From assembly GCF_027853235.1 (NCBI RefSeq), contig NZ_WKJG01000031.1, positions 1 to 44,601 on the forward strand: 44,601 nucleotides of DNA, in the 5' to 3' direction. The first letter of the stretch is position 1. Every line of letters begins with the position of its first letter. Both the position numbers and the translations under genes were made by a program. Origin of the DNA: Aliibacillus thermotolerans (lineage in GTDB: Bacteria; Bacillota; Bacilli; Bacillales; Marinococcaceae). Shown here piece by piece: positions 38,049-44,601 of the stretch. The notes below the pieces were generated by a model. It did no database searches. It was not told the origin of the DNA and was given only the letters and a program-made list of their open reading frames with translations.

Positions 38049-38326
38049 AAAGGAGCTGTCCAAAAAGTCATGATTGGTGACTTTTTGGACATTTTTTGTT
38101 ACCGCTTCATCAAAAATTGCTTCTAGAAACGCCTCTCGGCCGAATAGGCATGTTTCCAACACCAAATGGTTGATGGAAATAAGTCATGGATAGTCATGCC
38201 ATCGTTTCATTCAAAAATAGTTTGTGGAAACAAGCGATGAATGGAACATGGCACCGTTTCAGCGCTAAATGATTGTTGAAAGGAACGCTCGATTTATTTT
38301 TCAGGACTTATTAGACAGCCTCTTTT
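38049..38326. repeat. dispersed hairpin-array element, copy 2 (intact, no intron)
   Basis: 278 bases, in the opposite orientation to copy 1. Ends GGAGCTGTCCAAAAAGTC (38052-38069) and, inverted, GAGGCTGTCTAATAAGTC (38323-38306). Units marked by TGAAAC (minus strand) at 38261, 38209, then TGGAAAC at 38158 and TGAAGC at 38109, spacing 52, 51 and 49 bases, the same as in copy 1. Three units fewer: its first unit matches copy 1 unit 2, its second matches copy 1 unit 5. The sequence runs uninterrupted from GGTAAC into AAAAAATGTCC, proving the intron in copy 1 is an insertion. Confidence 0.87.
38057..38098 (+). terminator. terminator after the M42 peptidase (end of repeat copy 2)
   Basis: TGTCCAAAAAGTCATGATT pairs with ...CTTTTTGGACA and is followed by TTTTTTGTT on the plus strand, a canonical intrinsic terminator identical to that behind fadF. 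Confidence 0.9.
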
Positions 38327-38366
38327 TTCGCCGTTGTAAAAAAGCAGCATTACATATACATCATCG

Positions 38367-38399
38367 TTTATTTATCTGGTATCATGAAAGATAAATAAA
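38367..38399. repeat. 10-bp perfect inverted repeat before the CorC-type gene
   Basis: TTTATTTATC (38367-38376) and GATAAATAAA (38390-38399) are exactly complementary with a 13-base spacer that contains GGTATCAT, a possible extended -10. Could be an operator or an AT-rich leader hairpin. Confidence 0.45.
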
Positions 38400-38429
38400 A
38401 AGTTGTTACCACATGGAAGGGGTGAATTC

Positions 38430-38474
38430 TTGCACAGAAACGTGCAAAGACTATTTTGGAGATATTTAGTTTGA
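38430..38474 (+). CDS. possible leader peptide (14 aa) overlapping the CorC-type gene
   Basis: A TTG start six bases after a strong AAGGGGTG ribosome site opens the frame MHRNVQRLFWRYLV, which stops at TGA 38472-38474, two bases before an ATG (38477) that is codon 8 of the downstream gene. The downstream TTG at 38456 has no ribosome site of its own. This suggests translational coupling, or a start-region frameshift. Confidence 0.35.
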   Translation: MHRNVQRLFWRYLV

Positions 38475-39751
38475 TCATGGTCGCAATTTTAATAGCCTTG
38501 ACGGCTTTTTTTGTAGCCGCAGAGTTTGCTATTGTGAAAATAAGAAAATCAAGAGTAGAGGCGTTAGTCGCTGAGGGAAAGCCAGGAGCAAAAGCGGTTG
38601 AAAAAGTAACTAACAATTTAGATGGATATTTAGCTGCCTGTCAGTTAGGGATTACGGTGACAGCGCTCGGAATCGGGTGGTTAGGTGAGCCAGCAGTTGC
38701 TCATTTGCTTTACCCGCTCTTTGCTTATTTTGGTTTTTCTGATACGGTCGTATCCACGCTTTCTTTTGCTTTATCCTTTGGTATTATAACATTTTTGCAT
38801 GTCGTGATTGGAGAGCTTGCTCCCAAATCATTCTCTATTCAAAAAACGGAAACCGTGAGCTTATTGCTTTCTCCTTTGCTCGTTGCCTTTAATAAAATAG
38901 CCTATCCATTTATTTGGTTTCTCAATGGAACCGCTCGTGCATTGGTTAAATTGTTCGGTTTATCTCCTGCTACAGAAAGCGGCGAAGTGTATTCAGAAGA
39001 AGAGTTACGCTCGATCATGTCTCTAAGTTATAAAAGCGGAGAAATTAATGCGACAGAAATCAATTACTTAAATAACGTGTTTGAATTCGATGAACGAGTG
39101 GCAAAAGAAGTGATGGTGCCGAGAACCGAAATTGTTTGTATATATAATGACAACACACATGAAGAAAACCTTGATATTTTAAGAAATGCCAAATTTACAA
39201 GATATCCGGTTGCAGATGGCGATAAAGACCATATTATCGGGGTTGTGAACATAAAAGAGTTTTTCTATGATTATTTAAACGATGAGCAGAAAAACCCAAA
39301 AAGTTACATTAAACCAATCGTTCATGTGACAGAAAATATGCCGGTCAATGAAGTGTTGACGCGGATGCAAAAAGAACATAGTTATATGGCGATTGTCATG
39401 GATGAATACGGCGGAACTGCCGGACTTGTGACAGTAGAAGACATTATTGAAGAAATTTTTGGAGAAATTCAAGACGAGCTAGATATCGATGAAAAACCGA
39501 TGTACGAGCGCGTGAATGATCACACCTTTCTTCTTAACGGCAAATTGCTTATTTCAGAAACAAATGAATTACTTGGAACGACGATTGATGACGAAGAATT
39601 GGACACCATTGGCGGTTGGTTTCTTAACGAAGAAGTGGATGCAAAAGTAGGAACAACGATTGAATGGGACAATCACTTGTTTACAGTAAAAGAAATGGAT
39701 GGGCACCAAATTAAAGCAATTGAAGTAAAGGTGAAGCAACAAGAGGAATAG
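38456..39751 (+). CDS. CNNM/CorC-HlyC family membrane protein
   Basis: 431 residues: DUF21/CNNM membrane domain (about 1-190, three to four helices, including AILIALTAFFVAAEFAIVKIRKSR and LGITVTALGIGWLGEPA), two CBS domains (about 210-340; MVPRTEIVCI, MDEYGGTAGLVTVEDIIEEIFGEI) and a C-terminal CorC_HlyC domain (about 350-425; TIGGWFLNE). Members are linked to Mg(II) or Co(II) export and resistance. Start uncertain: TTG 38456 aligns with B. subtilis YhdP/YrkA (MDIVNLILVAVLIALTAFF) but lacks a ribosome site; ATG 38477 would be coupled to the leader peptide. Confidence 0.88.
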   Translation: MEIFSLIMVAILIALTAFFVAAEFAIVKIRKSRVEALVAEGKPGAKAVEKVTNNLDGYLAACQLGITVTALGIGWLGEPAVAHLLYPLFAYFGFSDTVVSTLSFALSFGIITFLHVVIGELAPKSFSIQKTETVSLLLSPLLVAFNKIAYPFIWFLNGTARALVKLFGLSPATESGEVYSEEELRSIMSLSYKSGEINATEINYLNNVFEFDERVAKEVMVPRTEIVCIYNDNTHEENLDILRNAKFTRYPVADGDKDHIIGVVNIKEFFYDYLNDEQKNPKSYIKPIVHVTENMPVNEVLTRMQKEHSYMAIVMDEYGGTAGLVTVEDIIEEIFGEIQDELDIDEKPMYERVNDHTFLLNGKLLISETNELLGTTIDDEELDTIGGWFLNEEVDAKVGTTIEWDNHLFTVKEMDGHQIKAIEVKVKQQEE

Positions 39752-39773
39752 AACCCTTTCACTTCACAATAAT

Positions 39774-39810
39774 AAAAAGGGACTGCCCGATCAATGGACA
39801 GTCCGTTTTT
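39774..39810. terminator. bidirectional terminator between the CorC-type gene and copA
   Basis: GGACTGCCC / GGACAGTCC (39780-39788 with 39796-39804), flanked by AAAAAG and GTTTTT, giving U-runs on both strands. It closes two convergent genes; the copA stop lies inside the T-run. Confidence 0.88.
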
Positions 39811-42217
39811 ACAATGTTACCCTTTGCAAACGGAGGGCATTTAAAACAACGGAGACCGAACTAAATGCCATCGCCGCTCCTGCAACCCAAGGTGCCAAGA
39901 GACCAAGAGCAGCAATTGGTATACCGAGACTGTTATAAACAAAGGCAAAAAATAAGTTTTGTTTAATGTTTGTCATCGTTTTTTGACTCATTTCAATCGC
40001 ATCCGCGACGCTATTTAAGTCGCCGCGCATTAAAGTAATGTCAGCCGCTTCAATGGCGACGTCAGTTCCTGTTCCGATGGCCATCCCGATATCGGCAAGG
40101 GCAAGGGCTGGAGCGTCGTTCATGCCGTCTCCTACCATCGCTACTTTTCTGCCTTCTTGTTGAAGTTTTTCCACTTGGGCGCTTTTTTCTTCCGGAAGCA
40201 CTTCTGCCATGACATCGTCAATCCTAACTTGTTTTGCAATAGCCTCGGCTGTTTGTCTATTATCTCCCGTAAGCATCAAAACGTGCAGACCGGCGTTTTT
40301 TAAACGGACAATTGCTTCCTTCGATGTTTCTTTCACCGTGTCAGATACGGCGACAATGCCGGCGAGTTCTCCGTCTACCGCAACGAGCATCGCCGTTTTT
40401 CCTGCCGCTTCTAGTTGCTTCATCCGGGCTTCACTACTTGCGAGGTCGATGTTTTGTTCTTTCATGAAGCGCCGCGTTCCAATGAAAATACGCTTTCCTT
40501 CCACCTTTGCTTCCACACCGCGACCTGTTATTGCTTGAAAATCAGTGGCGGTTGGAAAAGAAATTCCTTTTTTCACTGCCCCGTTCGTTAATGCAACTGC
40601 AAGGGGATGTTCAGAGTTTTTTTCCACCGCGGCAACGACCGCAAGTACATCCGTTTCATTCCATCCGTTCATTGGCGCAACATCCGTTAGTTCCGGCTCC
40701 CCTTTTGTAATGGTTCCGGTTTTATCAAGAATAATCGTATCTATTTGTTGCGTACTTTCTAAATACTCGCCCCCTTTAAACAACACACCCATTTCAGCGG
40801 CTCTTCCGGAACCTGCCATAATCGACGTCGGTGTCGCTAAACCGAGGGCACACGGACACGCAATGACGAGAATCGACACCGTTGGGATGAGCGCACGGCC
40901 GAAATCTCCCGGTGTGACAAACAGAATCCAAATGAGAAAAGTAAGAATAGCAATTCCAATAACGGTAGGAACGAAAACACCGGAAACTTTATCTGCCAAT
41001 CGTTGAATGTTCGCTTTTGATCCTTGCGCTTGTTCAACAATGTGAATAATTTGTTGTAGGGCCGTATCTTTTCCTACTTTCGTTGCTTTTACATGCAGCA
41101 AGCCATTTTTGTTTACGGTCGCTCCAATGACTTCATCGCCTTTTTGCTTATCTACTGGAATGCTTTCTCCCGTAATCATTGATTCATCAACGGAAGAAAC
41201 TCCATCGATGACTTCCCCGTCCACCGGTATTTTCTCTCCGGGTTTCACAATAACGACATCCCCGACCGCGACTTGATCGATGGCAACTTCTACTTCTTTA
41301 TCGTCACGTAATACAACCGCTGTATCCGGGCGCAATTTTAATAATGCTTGAATCGCATGGGACGTTCTTCCTTTTGCCCGTGCTTCAAACCATTTTCCAA
41401 GAAGAACAAGGGTAATGACGACAGCGGAGGCTTCAAAATATAAGTGGGGCATTGCTCCTCCTGTAACGGTCCAGTCGATAGCGAGATACAAACTATAAAA
41501 ATAAGCTGCAGACGTTCCCATCGCAACGAGAACGTCCATGTTGGCACTTTTGTTTCTTAATGACTTATAGGCGCCAACGTAAAAAGGCCAACCGATGATA
41601 AATTGCACCGGAGTGGCAAGAGCGAATTGAAACCAAGGGTGAAGAAAAAGATCCGGTATCCAGATAAAAGAAGTCCACTCAAAATGTGTCACCATTGTCC
41701 ATAACAGCGGGAAGGAAAGAATAGCGGAAAAAACAAAACGTAACGCTTGTTTCCGGATGGTTTTTTCTTTATGAGCTTGAGAAGAGGAGTTTTCCTCTTT
41801 TTCTTCCATTTTATAACCAAGTTGAGAGATCGCTTCCTTCATTTTCTCGGTGGAAATAACTTTCGGATGGTATGTTACTGTTGCTGTTTCAAGGGCTAAG
41901 TTCACGGTCGCATGACTGACACCGTCTAATTTATTTAACTTTTTCTCGACGCGATTGGAGCAAGCGGCGCAAGTCATTCCTTGGACATCAAATTCTGCCT
42001 TTTCATGAACGACATCATAACCGAGATTACGAATTTTTTCTTCAAGATCTTTTTCGTTGATAACTTCCGGATCGTACTTAATATCGGAGCGTTCCAGCGC
42101 TAAGTTAACGTTTGCTCGTTCTACCCCTTCCATCTTTTGAAGTCCTTTTTCTATTCGGTTGGAACACGCCGCACAGGTCATCCCATCGATGTGAAGCGTG
42201 ATTTCTTTATGTGACAC
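39809..42217 (-). CDS. copA: Cu(I)-exporting P-type ATPase CopA
   Basis: 802 residues. Two N-terminal heavy-metal-associated domains with GMTCAACS motifs (about 12-19 and 80-87), the intramembrane CPC motif ([12 protein letters not shown], about 454-456), phosphorylation site DKTGTITKG (about 498), SEHPLA, and hinge [10 protein letters not shown]. Eight membrane helices expected. Start at GTG 42217, eight bases after AGAAGGAG; the GTG three codons earlier is too close to that site. Receives Cu(I) from CopZ and exports it. Preceded by a CsoR-type palindrome. Confidence 0.96.
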   Translation of the reverse strand: MSHKEITLHIDGMTCAACSNRIEKGLQKMEGVERANVNLALERSDIKYDPEVINEKDLEEKIRNLGYDVVHEKAEFDVQGMTCAACSNRVEKKLNKLDGVSHATVNLALETATVTYHPKVISTEKMKEAISQLGYKMEEKEENSSSQAHKEKTIRKQALRFVFSAILSFPLLWTMVTHFEWTSFIWIPDLFLHPWFQFALATPVQFIIGWPFYVGAYKSLRNKSANMDVLVAMGTSAAYFYSLYLAIDWTVTGGAMPHLYFEASAVVITLVLLGKWFEARAKGRTSHAIQALLKLRPDTAVVLRDDKEVEVAIDQVAVGDVVIVKPGEKIPVDGEVIDGVSSVDESMITGESIPVDKQKGDEVIGATVNKNGLLHVKATKVGKDTALQQIIHIVEQAQGSKANIQRLADKVSGVFVPTVIGIAILTFLIWILFVTPGDFGRALIPTVSILVIACPCALGLATPTSIMAGSGRAAEMGVLFKGGEYLESTQQIDTIILDKTGTITKGEPELTDVAPMNGWNETDVLAVVAAVEKNSEHPLAVALTNGAVKKGISFPTATDFQAITGRGVEAKVEGKRIFIGTRRFMKEQNIDLASSEARMKQLEAAGKTAMLVAVDGELAGIVAVSDTVKETSKEAIVRLKNAGLHVLMLTGDNRQTAEAIAKQVRIDDVMAEVLPEEKSAQVEKLQQEGRKVAMVGDGMNDAPALALADIGMAIGTGTDVAIEAADITLMRGDLNSVADAIEMSQKTMTNIKQNLFFAFVYNSLGIPIAALGLLAPWVAGAAMAFSSVSVVLNALRLQRVTL

Positions 42218-42235
42218 ATTCTTCACTCCTTCTCC

Positions 42236-42252
42236 ATACCCATAGGGTGTAT
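42236..42252 (-). promoter_or_regulatory. CsoR-type copper operator before copA
   Basis: ATACCCATAGGGTGTAT is a dyad built on TACCC/GGGTA, the pattern bound by CsoR repressors. It lies between copZ and copA, 18 bases upstream of the copA start, so copA may have internal copper control in addition to the csoR promoter. Confidence 0.6.
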
Positions 42253-42273
42253 ATCGATGCGAAAAAAATAATG

Positions 42274-42486
42274 TTATCCTGCGACGACATCATACCCTTG
42301 ATCATCAATCGTTTCGACTATCTCTTCATGGCTCGTCTTTCTTTCATCATAGGAAACCGTCACTGTCCCTTCAGAAAGATTCACGTTCACTTTGGAAACA
42401 CCACTCAATTTACTCACACTGCCTTCTACTGCTTTCACACAATGATCACAAGACATTCCTTTGACTTGAATTGTTTCTGTTTTCAT
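42274..42486 (-). CDS. copZ: copper chaperone CopZ
   Basis: 70-residue ferredoxin-like HMA protein with the Cu(I)-binding motif MSCDHC (residues 11-16). Beginning [22 protein letters not shown]. Hands copper to the HMA domains of CopA. ATG 42486 follows AACAGGAGG. Confidence 0.96.
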   Translation of the reverse strand: MKTETIQVKGMSCDHCVKAVEGSVSKLSGVSKVNVNLSEGTVTVSYDERKTSHEEIVETIDDQGYDVVAG

Positions 42487-42536
42487 GTTTTCTTCCTCCT
42501 GTTTTAGTAGAATGATTGAAAAGGGCAGAATATAGA

Positions 42537-42824
42537 CTATTTCACCATTCGCTTCATTACGTCCATTAACTCTTCAATGGCGGCTTCTCCGTCGCCATTT
42601 TTAATCGCGTGGGAAACACAATGATGGGTATGATCTTCCATTAAAGCAAGAGACACTTTATTCATTGCTGCTTGTACTGCCGCAATTTGATTTAAAATAT
42701 CAACGCAATATCGGTCAGATTCTACCATCTGATGAATGCCTCTCACTTGACCTTCAATTCGTTTTAAACGATTTAGCAGTTGCTGTTTATTCGGTTGGAC
42801 CGTCTTTTTTGTCGATTTTTCCAT
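42537..42824 (-). CDS. csoR: copper-sensing repressor CsoR
   Basis: 95-residue all-helical repressor that leaves DNA on binding Cu(I). Copper ligands: Cys in RYCVDILNQI, His and Cys in DHTHHCVSHAI (Cys-His-Cys set of the family). First gene of csoR-copZ-copA. ATG 42824 follows AGGGAGG. Its promoter region carries a matching operator. Confidence 0.95.
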   Translation of the reverse strand: MEKSTKKTVQPNKQQLLNRLKRIEGQVRGIHQMVESDRYCVDILNQIAAVQAAMNKVSLALMEDHTHHCVSHAIKNGDGEAAIEELMDVMKRMVK

Positions 42825-42852
42825 TCCTGTCCTCCCTTAATGTGTAATACAT

Positions 42853-42894
42853 ATACCCTGTATCATATTTTAACAAACAATTTATTTTTTGCAA
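42853..42894 (-). promoter_or_regulatory. csoR promoter and operator
   Basis: TTGCAA (42894-42889), 16 bases, TAAAAT (42872-42867), immediately followed by ATACAGGGTAT (42863-42853), a CsoR half-dyad (ACCCT/AGGGT). The operator covers the expected transcription start, consistent with autoregulation. Confidence 0.6.
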
Positions 42895-42976
42895 ATATGT
42901 AGACCTTTTTTCTTTTTTCCGTTATCGTAGTTTGAGAGTAGTCTCGTCTTAAAGGCGAAATGGAGGAGACTTTTAT

Positions 42977-44143
42977 ATGAACAAACAAACAGAGCAACGA
43001 TATGACATCAACATCTTTTTTATTTTGTTTTTATTCAGTGTATTAAGTTGTATGTACATTTATTTTGCACAACAACTTCCCCAATATAATACGAACTTTG
43101 CCCTTCGACAAGCGGTGTTTTTTGTGATTGCTTTTATCGTCGCATTTGTCATTCTTCACTTTGACTTTGAATATTATCTCCATTTGTCATGGATATTATA
43201 TGGTGTTGGACTGTTACTTCTTATCATTCTTGCCATTGCACCGGAGTCCATTGCTCCGCCAAGTAAAGGAGCAAAACGGTGGTTTGACTTACCGGTTATT
43301 GGCTCATTTCAGCCTTCCGAAATCATGAAAATTTTCATGATCATTTTATTATCTAGCATTATTTATCGTCATAATCAAACATATGTCAATCGTTCGTTTC
43401 ACACGGATATGATGCTATTAGGGAAAATGCTTGCCGTCGTGGCTCCACCTGTATTCTTATTAATCCAGCAACCAGATATGGGAATGATTATGCTCACTGC
43501 AGCCATTTTTTTAGCACTTCTTCTCGTTTCCGGTATTTCCTATAAAATTATTGCGGTCATCACCGGAATTCCAGCCATACTTTTTGCATTGTTTCTCATC
43601 GCCTATTGGCGCTTCCCGGCACTTTTGGAACGGTACGTATTTAGCCATATGTCTGACTATCAAGTTCGGCGTTTTTACGGATGGCTAGAACCGTTAAAAT
43701 ACGCAGATGAAGGATACCAAACGGCAAAATCCATCACATTGATTGGATCTGGGAAACTATTAGGAACCGATACAGGTGGATATTTACCAGAAGCCCACAC
43801 GGACTTTATTTTTGCGATTATCGGAAATGTCCATGGCTTTGCGGGAGCAGCTTTTGTCATTACGCTTTATTTTGTCTTTATTTATTTAATCGTATTAATT
43901 GCACTTCGTTGTCACCACTCCTTTGGGAGACTACTATGTGCCGGCGTCATCGGGATGTTTTCTTTTCAAGTATTTCAAAATATCGGGATGACGATTGGAC
44001 TTCTCCCGGTAACAGGGTTTACCCTTCCATTTATTAGTTACGGCGGAAGTTCGCTCGTGTCCTCGATGATTGCGGTAGGAATTGTACTGAGTGTGAAATA
44101 CCATAGTAAGAACTATATGTTCTCGTCTTCTGAAGGCAGTTAG
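42977..44143 (+). CDS. SEDS family glycosyltransferase (RodA/FtsW-like)
   Basis: 388 residues with about ten membrane helices. SEDS polymerases extend peptidoglycan glycan strands using lipid II, partnered with a class B penicillin-binding protein. Family marks: KGAKRWFDLP, FQPSEIMKIF, LIQQPDMGM, EAHTDFIFAIIG with the catalytic Asp, and the C-terminal LLPVTGFTLPFISYGGSSLVSSM. Unlike typical RodA/FtsW, the residues after the catalytic helix read GNVHGF rather than GEE-GF. ATG 42977 after GGAGGAG. Divergent from csoR; no sporulation promoter was identified. Confidence 0.9.
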   Translation: MNKQTEQRYDINIFFILFLFSVLSCMYIYFAQQLPQYNTNFALRQAVFFVIAFIVAFVILHFDFEYYLHLSWILYGVGLLLLIILAIAPESIAPPSKGAKRWFDLPVIGSFQPSEIMKIFMIILLSSIIYRHNQTYVNRSFHTDMMLLGKMLAVVAPPVFLLIQQPDMGMIMLTAAIFLALLLVSGISYKIIAVITGIPAILFALFLIAYWRFPALLERYVFSHMSDYQVRRFYGWLEPLKYADEGYQTAKSITLIGSGKLLGTDTGGYLPEAHTDFIFAIIGNVHGFAGAAFVITLYFVFIYLIVLIALRCHHSFGRLLCAGVIGMFSFQVFQNIGMTIGLLPVTGFTLPFISYGGSSLVSSMIAVGIVLSVKYHSKNYMFSSSEGS

Positions 44144-44474
44144 TCTCGCAAAATGAGATAAACGAACGGGTTTTTTATAAGGTACTTGTAACCCGGTCTT
44201 GGTGATTTTTTTCTTTTTCTGAATGAGATACAACTGGAAACCTACCACGATCGTTTAGAAAAAGAATGATCGTTGAAATCTTTCAAAACGACTAATTCCA
44301 ATTCCAAGAAGCAAAAAAAGGTTGTAGGAACGATTCATAGAACCTTTTTGCGAGAAAAATTCCATGAAGTGGTCGCTTGAAAGTGTGGAAGGGCACAAAT
44401 ATGCGTTATAAGCTTTGAAATTTCGCGTTTGACGGTTTCATGCGACACTTTTCAGTAGAAAATCAAAAATAGAT
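44144..44474. other. non-coding region after the SEDS gene
   Basis: No gene seen. A weak hairpin CGGGTT / AACCCG (about 44168-44196), an inverted repeat ACGATC / GATCGT (about 44248-44274) and a terminator-like stem AAAAAGGTT / AACCTTTTT (44315-44323 with 44341-44349) are present. The last may terminate the SEDS transcript. Confidence 0.5.
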
Positions 44475-44601
44475 GGGGCTGTCTAATAAGTCCTGAAAAA
44501 CAGATCGAGAGGAGAAAAATGTGTCTTTTTTCTCCTCTCGATTTTGTATATTTTTGGTTTTTCGCTGAAAGTGGCTTGCGGAGGCTTGCTACTTTCAGGA
44601 G
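44475..44601. repeat. dispersed hairpin-array element, copy 3 (cut by the window edge)
   Basis: GGGGCTGTCTAATAAGTCC at 44475-44493 is the same terminal sequence as copies 1 and 2. It is followed by a perfect 16-bp hairpin (ATCGAGAGGAGAAAAA 44504-44519 with its complement 44527-44542) and a second hairpin CTGAAAGT / ACTTTCAG (44565-44598) containing GGCTTGC, similar to the TGAAA...GGCTTGC...TTTCA units of copy 1. The inner sequence is otherwise different, so this is a variant member. Confidence 0.7.

Overview
The window is chromosomal DNA of an endospore-forming member of the Bacillales, most likely family Bacillaceae. The evidence is spoIIR, spo0F, the RNA polymerase delta subunit, and a gene order (ywlE-mntP-tsaC-spoIIR-prmC-prfA ... 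rpmE-rho-glpX-murA-tal-spo0F-pyrG-rpoE ... fadF-cls ... argS-ywiB) that follows the Bacillus subtilis chromosome. It is not B. subtilis itself: tdk, fbaA and ywjG are missing from their usual places, the L31 gene beside rho is the zinc-free type, and a Geobacillus-like fatty/branched-chain acid operon with icmF is present. No rRNA, tRNA, CRISPR array or prophage was seen.

Layout. (1) 1-5100, minus strand: protein-arginine phosphatase, Mn efflux, t6A synthesis, SpoIIR, and the prfA-prmC translation termination pair behind a consensus sigma-A promoter. (2) 5428-6368: an unusual pair, an ECF-sigma-like protein with its own transmembrane anchor and a 48-residue lipoprotein, in the slot where B. 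subtilis has tdk. (3) 6467-14621, minus strand: L31, Rho, FBPase II, MurA, transaldolase, Spo0F, CTP synthase (with a leader that looks like the G-addition attenuator) and delta. (4) 14882-28417, minus strand: an acyl-CoA degradation operon, fadF - thiolase - 3-hydroxyacyl-CoA dehydrogenase - two acyl-CoA dehydrogenases - TetR regulator - icmF. It is broken twice by mobile DNA: a repeat element with an intrinsic terminator plus a group II intron between fadF and the thiolase, and a complete IS between the thiolase and the dehydrogenase. (5) 28627-34556: cardiolipin synthase, a P1B-4 metal efflux ATPase, an alpha/beta hydrolase with an XapX protein, an FAD-dependent amine/amino acid oxidase and a small membrane protein. 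(6) 34675-39751: argS-ywiB, an M42 aminopeptidase, a second repeat copy, and a CNNM/CorC-type membrane protein. (7) 39809-42824: the copper operon csoR-copZ-copA with CsoR-type operators. (8) 42977-44601: a SEDS (RodA/FtsW) protein and the start of a third repeat copy at the right edge.

The most interesting material is a dispersed repeat family present at three loci (25240-26295, 38049-38326, 44475-end). The two complete copies have similar inverted ends and an internal array of 51-52 bp hairpin-forming units (six in one copy, three in the other), and both end in the same intrinsic terminator placed just behind a gene. In the first copy an ORF-less group II intron of about 624 bp sits exactly in the terminator T-run, the hallmark site of class IIC introns; the uninterrupted second copy serves as the empty-site control.
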